From the NCBI RefSeq assembly GCF_028009165.1, contig NC_079245.1, positions 3,720,001 through 3,784,000 on the forward strand: DNA of 64,000 bases. Reading direction: 5' to 3'. The notes beneath the pieces were generated by a model. That model was not told the origin of the DNA, did not search any database, and saw only the letters and a program-made list of their open reading frames with translations. The stretch comes from Akanthomyces muscarius (lineage: Eukaryota > Ascomycota > Sordariomycetes > Hypocreales > Cordycipitaceae). Every line of letters starts with the position of its first letter. The stretch's first letter is position 1. The position numbers and the translations under genes are program-made. Of the stretch, positions 56,376 through 64,000 are shown one piece after another.

Positions 56376-57101
56376 CTAAGCAATGGCCTGAACGTTGGTG
56401 AAAAATGGTCCACATCCATCATAGGCATCTTTCTCGGTGGAGAATCTTATTTTCATCGTGCTATCCGTGGCGACGAACCGGTAGGACTCGCGTTTCTTGC
56501 CTCCATGAGGAGTCACGCGGAACGTCTGCTTGGGGTAGTTGTCGACCTCGAGATACAGAACATAAACGCTCGGCTGAGTGCATACATATGTACCCTGTGA
56601 GTCTCTCAACATGAACTGAACAGTGACAATCCTGCCAACAGGAAGATCCTCCATAATGTATGAGAAGCCGCCGTCAGCCCAGTACGCACGCACCGCGACC
56701 TCATTCGTCCGCCAGCCGACACCACCAGCGCCGAGCAGTGGGTTCACCACAACACCAGCTACGCCTTCAATATTCCAGCTTTCAACCCAAGCGCCTGCAA
56801 CGCCGACGCCATAATAAGGAGACCAGTAGGTTCCCAAAACAGCAAGGTCCGAGTTGTAGATGTAGTTGCTGGCAGTGCGGCACGTCTCTGCGTTGCAGAC
56901 AACAGCAGATTGCGGGGTAGCTGACCGGGCTGTGTTGCTAGATTGGGATGGCTCACCAACCTGGCAAGTACCTTGGATGCACTGTTGGTCAAAGTCGCAG
57001 CTTTCAATGTCGTTGCAAGGAGTTGCGCGGTTGTCGGGAGCGGCAGGGCTGGCCGTGGCGAGACCTGCGAGTATGGCAACCAAATAGGCAGAACGAACCA
57101 T
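56376..57101 (-). CDS. Secreted protein of unknown function
   Basis: Single exon, 241 residues from MVRSAYLVAILAGLATASPA (signal peptide); an upstream in-frame ATG at 57173 would add a second hydrophobic stretch and is less likely. A short Cys-rich knot follows (CNDIESCDFDQQCIQGTC), then a Ser/Thr linker and a domain of about 150 residues rich in Gly, Tyr, Val and Trp (LAVLGTYWSPYYGVGVAGAWV, YIMEDLPVGRIVTVQFML, YVLYLEVDN, KIRFST) that looks like a beta-sandwich. The Cys knot plus beta-sandwich layout suggests a wall- or carbohydrate-associated protein, but no family is recognised. Confidence 0.75.
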   Translation of the reverse strand: MVRSAYLVAILAGLATASPAAPDNRATPCNDIESCDFDQQCIQGTCQVGEPSQSSNTARSATPQSAVVCNAETCRTASNYIYNSDLAVLGTYWSPYYGVGVAGAWVESWNIEGVAGVVVNPLLGAGGVGWRTNEVAVRAYWADGGFSYIMEDLPVGRIVTVQFMLRDSQGTYVCTQPSVYVLYLEVDNYPKQTFRVTPHGGKKRESYRFVATDSTMKIRFSTEKDAYDGCGPFFTNVQAIA

Positions 57102-59343
57102 TTTGAGGTACAAGAAGTAGAACGAAAGGATTTGGGAGGTATAAGTGGCTAGCAGAGAGATACTGATGAACAAGAGAGTGGTGATCTGACTGACGAGGGG
57201 CTCGCGCTCTATTTATGCGTCGAGACTGTCTTTGCCGGCACGAGAGTTCAACCCGCTTCGGCGCTGTATTCAAGTACTGATAGTGCTAAATTAATATGCA
57301 AGTAAGCATCGTATATGCAAAAGCATATGCTACAGCGGCTGACGGTGGATCGTATTGCAGATTCGCTGTCGTCCCGGCTGTGCGTGGCACGGATGTCCGC
57401 TCCAGGTTGTGGCCAAGTGATGCATCCCGCGGAGCCCATAGCGATAATTGTAGAGCCATGTCCCCATACAACCTGACGTACAGGGTGGCAAAGAACGGTT
57501 TCATCCATCTGAACGGTTTAAGTGACACGTAGTTTTATGTGGCAAAGAGGGTCAACGTTCCCTTCCCAAGATAATACGACCAATTTTAGCTCAAGTTCGT
57601 GCTAATAGGGTTTATATGTCGGACACAAGCTATGCGCAGGAGTGTAGTTGCGATCGCGGTCCCATCGCTAGATGATATTCTAGCGCTTGCAACAGACGAA
57701 TCATCACCCATTATTGACTACCGCGTAAATAAGGACTCCATGCTGCAGTGGCGTAATCGCATATGCGCCCTTACTGGTAAAATGTGATAGAGGCTGGCTA
57801 GGACCGTTGTTAGCTCTGCCGAATGCTGCCCAAAATGTCTGTTTTGTAAGACTTTGATACATGAGACATGCATCCTGAAGGCGTCGGGCAAATTTGTCCG
57901 GTTCTTGCGCTATTTACCTGGGTCAGTCGGCGCAGCATAATTCCAGCCTGCGCATGCCATATTTTCATCTCTACGGATAACGTTAGCAGTCATGAAGTCG
58001 CTACGTACGTACGTGTAGCGGGCATGCCTCGACAGCCTGTAAAGGCGTGCTGCTCCAGCTCACGGATATTCAAATGTATTATAAGTGGCTGGACGCTGGC
58101 AGCTGAAGATGCAATATGAGGTGCAGGCAGCTATATTGACTTTTTCAGCTCCTCCGCTTCCAATGCGCGTATCCCCGTTTCTGAGACTCGCTTATGCAGA
58201 TGCACTGTTGTTGTTGTTGTTGTTGTACTCCGTAGACTAAAACGTGGCGTGCGCTACGTGAGAAGAAGACGAATTCATTACTCTACACCACGCCATGGAA
58301 TTGTAGTTATCATTGGCGGGCTGCCATCAAATTCGGGGTTCGCCCTGTACGAGCTGTCTGCAAATTAGCCCGCACAAAATTTACAGCAACTTATTGGAAA
58401 AGCCGCCTCGCGATGGTCTGCCGAGTTCTTGCGTGGAGAACTACGTTGCTAAATTGGTAATTTGAAGGCACCTTTACGCATATTCAAAGTGATGATTCCT
58501 ACACCATAAACCGGCCTTGTTCTATTTTCAATTTGCGTGAATGCACACTTGACGCAATAGTCCCAACTCTCCAGCATTGCTTTGTTACCATGGGATTATA
58601 CCCCAGACAGGCTTCCGCGCTGTCACCCCCTAATTACGGGTACCTGCTCGCTCACCAGCATGTCGCATCTCCGTCGCCCAAGCCATATCAAATTGCATTC
58701 GTCTTGATATGAACACACTGTCCTATTTCCAGCTATTCATCTCTATCCCTGAGCAGTTTTCGCGATAATGCGCTCATAAAAGAATTGCATCTTTGCTTCA
58801 AGTATTTAGCGAAAATATGTAATTACAACTAGAACATCTTGGGCGAGAAAGAAGACATAACGTTACGTATATAAATGTGCCGTGGGCGGCGTGGCACATG
58901 CAATGATGCAGATGATGATAGCACCATCGTTATACAACCATTGTTGCAAATGAAACACGAGCCTAGACAAATGCGCTGTGGGGCGTGGCACGGGTATCTA
59001 TACATGCCCCAATCTATAAGCTTGGCTAGCTAAATTTCTCTTGGGTGAGCTCAGTTCTCCGGAAATGCTACTGATATAGGTGCTTGTGGCTCTGTAAACT
59101 CCTGTCCCTACGAAATACCACGATAATTGTTCATATTCTGTCCCAAAAGCTGCACAAACAGCACGCTGATTAGTCATAACATCACAGCCTCTGCAAGGCA
59201 GACACGACCGCCTGGGTATAGCTCGCGCCACATCTTGGCCCCTGATAAAGCTCAGTGTCATCCTCAATCTCTTTGAGCTGAGAGAAAGCTTACCATCAGC
59301 GCGTCACCGGCTTTGAGGACATACAGATCTGTTTGACTGAGTC
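57102..59343. other. Gene-free stretch
   Basis: 2.2 kb between divergent starts of the secreted protein and the NACHT gene. No coding signal; only a TTG microsatellite at 58206-58226 was noted. Confidence 0.5.
58206..58226. repeat. (TTG)n microsatellite
   Basis: Seven TTG units in a row on the + strand in non-coding DNA. Confidence 0.9.
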
Positions 59344-62300
59344 ATGGATCCCGTTAGCGCCCTTGGGGTTGCTGCAGCGGTCGTCCAGTTCGTCGACTTT
59401 GGCGTCCGACTCATCTCGTCGACCGGTCAGCTCTACCGCTCGGCATCAGGCCATACAGAAGAGGAAGTTTACCTAATCACCATTGCTTCCGACCTCTCCC
59501 AGCTTGCCCGATGTGTCCGCACTGAGGCAATGTCCTTATCTCGCACTAAGACTGACGACATTGGCGGTCCTCACTCCACACTACGCACCATCTGTGAGCA
59601 GTGCGAAGAGGCTGCTAAGCAGCTTGATGCTGCCATTCACAAAGTGCGCAAAGAGGGCTCTGTCAATCCTTTTACCTTTGGCCGAACCGATGGCCCAATT
59701 TCCTTTTCGCACAGAGATGAAGGCAATCGTGGAAACCTCCGCAGACTCGTCAATACATTCCCCGCTGCCATCAGGTATGTAACATCATTTGATGCAAAGC
59801 GGTGGCGGGCGAGCCTGTTGGATCTCAGATCGCGCATGAAGTCAGCAATGCTGGGAGTACTTTGGTAAGGATCAATACTCTACCGCGAGAGGTAAATGCT
59901 GACCGGAAGATGGGCAGAGAGCGATCAGCAGGAAACATGGAAGCGCTGGAGCGTCTTTCCGACAAGCAGAACGAAATGAGCGCAACTATCGGGCGCATTG
60001 AAAAGAGTTCTTCTGTGTTCCGCAACTCCTTCGTTCCATTTGTGAGCGATTCTTACGCCGAAGGGGATCCCAGCCGCATGGGAATCTTCGACTACATCTG
60101 GTCTTCTGACGCTATGCTATTTGAGTCAAACGTAACCCGTAAAGTACATTCTTTTCCAGGATCAATCGGTCAAGCCACTGCCTCAGACCGTCGATACTTG
60201 TCTCGCCTGAGCTCTCAGACCCCGGGGTATGAACCAGGTGTTCATGAAGCGGCCATTACCTCCAGTCTTCATTTCCCGGGTAGGAATAACCGAGAAGTTT
60301 TTATACCTGAAGCATACACGGAGGCTTTCCAGTGGATCTATGATGGGCGGCGCGAAGCAGAGCCTGGCTCTGAGCCTCGGGTCGGTTTTGTGCCATGGCT
60401 AAAGGGCGACGCCAAGGAGCCATACTGGATTACTGGAAAACCTGGCGCGGGTAAATCGACCCTTATGAAGTTTGTTACGAAAGACGCAAGAACGCGCCAG
60501 CACCTTCTCAAATGGTCTTCACAGCGGCCGTTGATCCTAGCATCATTCTACTTCTGGAACGCCGCAGCGTCACAGCTACAAAAGTCGCAGACAGGGCTGC
60601 TTAGATCTCTGCTAGTACAGTGCATAGAGCAAATGCCTACTATATGCAGAAAAGTATGTCCTCGTCGATGGGCTTTCCTCAGATTGTTTGGCGTCGGTTT
60701 CCTTCAAGACGCACCAGAATGGACATGGGAAGAACTCAACGAATGCTTTCAGGCTACGACGGCATTGATTGGTGACCAGTTCAATCTGTCGCTGTTCATC
60801 GACGGTCTTGACGAATTTGATGGCCAGTACCAAGACCTCATCAAGTTTGTCGAATTATTTCAGAGCCGCAGTAGAGTTAAGATTCTCGTCAGCAGTCGCC
60901 CGGAAAACAAATTCGTGGGCGCATTCCAAGAAAATCCGGGCTTAAAGATGGAGCATTTCACTGCCACAGATGTAAGAAGGTTTGCCCAGGGGAAGCTCAA
61001 CCGCACAAGGGGGTTTTGGGAGCTGGTCCAAGCAAACCCCATTGAGGCTGAAGGGCTAGTCACCGGCGTTGTCGAAAAGGCAACAGGTGTCTTCCTCTGG
61101 GTATCTGTTGTTGTTCGGGCCTTGTGCGAAGGGCTGACAGAGGGCGACAGTTTGACCGACCTGCGTCGTCTCCTAGACACCTTACCAACCGACCTGTCGG
61201 ACTTGTATTCCAGCATTTGGGCCAGAATCAGGCCAGATCATAGAGCCCATTCCTCCAGGCTCTTCCAGATACACCGCTGCTCCACGACCCTGCTGGACGT
61301 CGCTACTCTTTACCTAGCTGATATGGGGACCAACGATGCACTAGCACAAGTCGGCTCAAGAATAGCCGACGCATCACGCATTCACATCACTCAAACCCTT
61401 GCAAGAAGACTAAATAGCAGGACTCGTGGACTGCTAGAGATATCGAACGACGGCAACGTGGATTTCCTGCATCGCAGCGTTCGAGATTGGACAGTGTCAA
61501 AGTGGGACGAGATCTGTTCCACGACCGGTCTGGAATTTGATCCTCACCTAGCCCTTGCTTACGGCTATTACTGTTGAAATATCCAGCAGAACCATGGAGC
61601 AGGTCGGCATGAGCTTTGTAACCAGATTCTGGACAGAGGCTTGTATTTGTCTTCACCATGCGGGGAAAGTTGGCGATGTTCCCTCTAACTCTCCGTTACT
61701 CCTGAAGATATTGGATGTATTTGACGTTGAGATGTCCAAGTTTTCGACTCTTGATGCTAGTCTCTCTCTGTATCGCAATACTGGCTGTGCTTCACTGCGG
61801 GTACCGGACAAGAAGAATCTTCCACACTGGGCAACGACGCAGTACACAGTGACGCCAGAACATCTAAACAACAATTTTCTCGGATTGGCTGCTCAGTTCG
61901 CTGTGCTTCCCTACGTCCGCGCCAAGATATCCCGAGATTCGAAGCTGTTGAGGAAGCCGGATACGTCAACGCTGCCAATACTAGAATGCGCAGTGTTGGG
62001 ATTTCGTTCACTCTGCAGACCCGATATTGCAGACCTTGCCGGGCCATATGTTGACCAAATTTCCTGGGATACTCGATTGCTGCTGGTTCGTTTCCTGCTC
62101 GAACAGGGAACGTGTAAATATGAACATGAGTCTCGAATAAAAGGCAAAGAGCTGAATCGGCAGGAGCAGCTTGCGAGCCAGATTCAGCAAAACAAGCTGC
62201 TGATGGACTCAATATCCGATGTGGATGAGGCCGAGCAACAGTATTGGAACAAGGTCAGCGTCTTATGCGAAAGATATGTACTAGAGGCACAAGGTGGGAA

Positions 62301-62364
62301 GGTCACCCGTGGGTTCTTCTCCAGGTTTAGAGGCGTTAAAGAGAGATTTAGGCAAAGCAGCTAA
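59344..62364 (+). pseudogene. NACHT/STAND NTPase gene, apparently frameshifted
   Basis: Homologous coding runs through several frames. 59344-59865 encodes the fungal STAND N-terminal domain (MDPVSALGVAAAVVQFVDFG). About 59880-61574 encodes a NACHT NTPase: Walker A TGKPGAGKST (60433-60462), Walker B LSLFIDGLDEF, VKILVSSRPE and the FLHRSVRDW end. Just after, the expected GYLLLLKYPAEPWSR stretch lies in another frame (61565-61611) and the C-terminal part (SFVTRFWTEACICLHHAG onwards) in a third, open to 62364. The first shift could hide an intron near 59775-59921; the two at 61565 and about 61600 are too close for introns. Such proteins act in heterokaryon incompatibility or innate immunity. A truncated protein ending at 61577 might still be made. 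Confidence 0.7.
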
Positions 62365-63691
62365 GAAGGCCAAAGTAGATTATTCTAAAGCGATTCTTGA
62401 GAAGAAGTAAATGGTTATTATAAGAAGTAGTTTTGAGAAGAAGTAAATGGTTATTATAAGAAGTAGTTTTGAGAATAAGGCGATGATCAAGTTATTCTCT
62501 AAATTTAGAGTGTAATCGAGTCCCCTGTTCAGTTTTAGCGACTATGTCACACTAAACGGTATCTGCCTTTCAACTGCCAAGATTGCAGATTAATTCAGAG
62601 AGATTTTTACCATTCAGCTCCAGGCGATATAAGCAGCTATATGTGTCCAAGAACAGAGACGTATTGGCACACGAGTGCCACAGTGACTCATGGCGTTTCC
62701 ACAAGCTGGCACCAAATAGTCAAGGAATCCGGCAGGCAAAATACACCACCACGGGAGCCGTGTATAATCGAGCGCCGTACGTCAGTCGAGTATTTAGAGC
62801 AGCCCAGTCGTTAGGTACGCAATGGGTGTGACGGGCGCGCTTGCAAGACCCAGCTGTCCTACACCATCGCGCAAATACCCGCTACCACGCCACAATCACA
62901 AATGTCCCGTTGTGCATGCTTGCTTGGACAAGCAGAGCCAAGACATTTCAAATCAACATCAGACGTTCACATTGTCTTTATCCGTCCGATCGGAGACGAG
63001 ATGACTGCTAGGTAAGGCAACCAGGAAAAATAGAAAATCACGTCGGAATTTACAGCGGCCTTGCCGTTGCATTACAGTGGGCTTGAGTGGGCGATGGCGG
63101 TTTTACAGCGCCTGGTTGGCCGAATTGGCCCCTGTAACCCACCCCAGGCCGCTCTTAGTGCCAGCATTTCCGGCTGGCTTTCCGGGCCTCGCCTCGACCC
63201 CGAAGCATCGCCGACAAGCACACGACAATGTGCAGCAGGCCCAATGTGAAGCCCTTCCCTTGCGGCCCGTCCATGTCTTTCCAGGATTAGAGAGGGCTTC
63301 TCCTTTGTGCTTTGTTTGTCTCGTCCAACGCTTCTGTGCATCACGGCCAAGCCTGCCGCGGAAATGGTTGCGTCAGTGAACTAGTTACCAGTAGGTAGTT
63401 ATTAATCGGTCAGTTGGTAATTAGTTCCTCTAGCCCGCTCGCCCGGCGTTCGGAGACGTGGGTCTCGTGGCCAAGGTCCAGCATCGTCCCTCCCGTTTGT
63501 CGTGCTTGCGCCCTTGTTTGATCCGGAGGCAGCAATACAGAATCTTCGTCCCATCTGCAATTTGCTTCATAAAGGCCTCGAGTCCGTCAAGCTGCGGTGC
63601 TATCCCAGAGGCTCTGCAGTGACTCCCCACCATCCGCATACTCGACCTCTGCTGCCCTCCCCAGAGTGCCCCATCTTGCGGCGCCGTCACC
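62365..63691. other. Gene-free stretch with a short tandem repeat
   Basis: 1.3 kb between the NACHT gene and the HPP-family gene. A 36-bp tandem repeat lies at 62397-62480. The last 250 bp are CT-rich before the next start codon. No other feature seen. Confidence 0.5.
62397..62480. repeat. 36-bp tandem repeat, 2.3 copies
   Basis: Two identical 36-bp units beginning TTGAGAAGAAGTAAATGG start at 62397 and 62433, followed by a diverged partial copy (TTGAGAATAAGG). It sits just behind the NACHT gene. Confidence 0.85.
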
Positions 63692-64000
63692 ATGCCTCGA
63701 CCGACTTCCCATCACGCGTGGAACTTTGACATTGATCGCTTCCTCAATCCCATTGTCCCCTCGCCGCCATGGAATCATATACCGTATCCCGTCGCCTATT
63801 TCCTGGGCTATCGCAAGACCAAGCCCGTCAACACGGGTAACCTGATGCCCACATTTTGGGCATTTATCGGCATCTTTTGCGCCATCACCATTATCCAGGT
63901 CGTCTCCAAGCACGTTCCTGCCTTTGAGAGCCACCATGTGCCAGCCATTGTTGGATCTTTTGTAAGTCGTTGGGGCATTCTCGTCCCGGGTCCTCGCCCC
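63692..64000 (+). CDS. HPP-family integral membrane protein, 5' part
   Basis: The gene starts at 63692 and runs off the window. The first exon (63692-63961, 90 codons) ends at a GTAAGT donor. It encodes MPRPTSHHAWNFDIDRFLNP, the conserved VPSPPWNHIPYPVAYFLGYR turn and the first membrane span (FWAFIGIFCAITIIQVVSKHVP), then VPAIVGSF at the splice. This is the start of the HPP family (named for its His-Pro-Pro-like motif), four-span membrane proteins; plant and cyanobacterial members have been linked to nitrite transport, fungal ones are uncharacterised. Confidence 0.88.
   Translation, partial: MPRPTSHHAWNFDIDRFLNPIVPSPPWNHIPYPVAYFLGYRKTKPVNTGNLMPTFWAFIGIFCAITIIQVVSKHVPAFESHHVPAIVGSFVSRWGILVPGPRP

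Noticed and set aside
1..64000. CRISPR arrays, operons, insertion sequences, complete transposons
   Set aside because: No direct-repeat/spacer pattern, no polycistronic spacing, no transposase, integrase or reverse-transcriptase motifs in any frame; the DNA is fungal nuclear.

Overview
The window is nuclear DNA of a filamentous ascomycete. Genes are short-intron (about 50-180 bp, GT/AG with CTNAC-type branch sites), lie on both strands and are separated by 0.1-2.6 kb. There are no operons, ribosome-binding sites, CRISPR arrays or convincing tRNA/rRNA genes. A class II hydrophobin, a CFEM-like membrane protein, a Zn2Cys6 regulator, a NACHT/STAND gene and the codon/GC pattern point to Sordariomycetes, most likely Hypocreales; I cannot name the species. 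CDS coordinates run from start codon to stop codon with introns inside; exon joins were worked out by hand from splice motifs, reading phase and family conservation.

Layout. 1-3168 is gene-free and CT-rich near its right end. 3.2-4.0 kb: CFEM-like membrane protein (+). 4.9-9.8 kb: glycogen debranching enzyme (-). 10.7-15.9 kb: NmrA-like protein (-), DJ-1/PfpI protein (+) and ferric reductase (-), the last two tail to tail. 16.8-18.7 kb: coiled-coil protein (+) and class II hydrophobin (-). 18.7-21.3 kb is a long divergent upstream region. 21.3-24.1 kb: multi-pass membrane protein (+) and NAD-glycerol-3-phosphate dehydrogenase (-). 24.1-26.2 kb is another long gene-free block with TACCTAGGTA-type motifs. 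26.2-30.2 kb: RNase H (+), two weak hypothetical genes and a secreted Cys-rich orphan (-).

31-36.7 kb: gamma-glutamylcyclotransferase-like membrane protein (-), a disordered/coiled-coil protein with a GC-AG intron (+) and an RRM-like protein (+). 36.9-44.6 kb is a housekeeping block: chromodomain protein with a 42-residue tandem repeat (-), PAM17 (+), UBA4 (-), DUF1348 protein (-), SLX9 (+). 45.2-46.9 kb: NEDD8-specific protease (Ulp1/C48, -) with an unusual in-frame continuation behind its stop codon.

47-64 kb is more accessory: a relic NmrA fragment, a Zn2Cys6 regulator with an extra half zinc cluster, a full-length EF-2 paralogue whose GTP-binding motifs are gone although the diphthamide loop survives, a secreted protein, a NACHT gene broken by apparent frameshifts, and the start of an HPP-family membrane protein running off the right edge. 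The EF-2 paralogue is the most unusual gene of the window.
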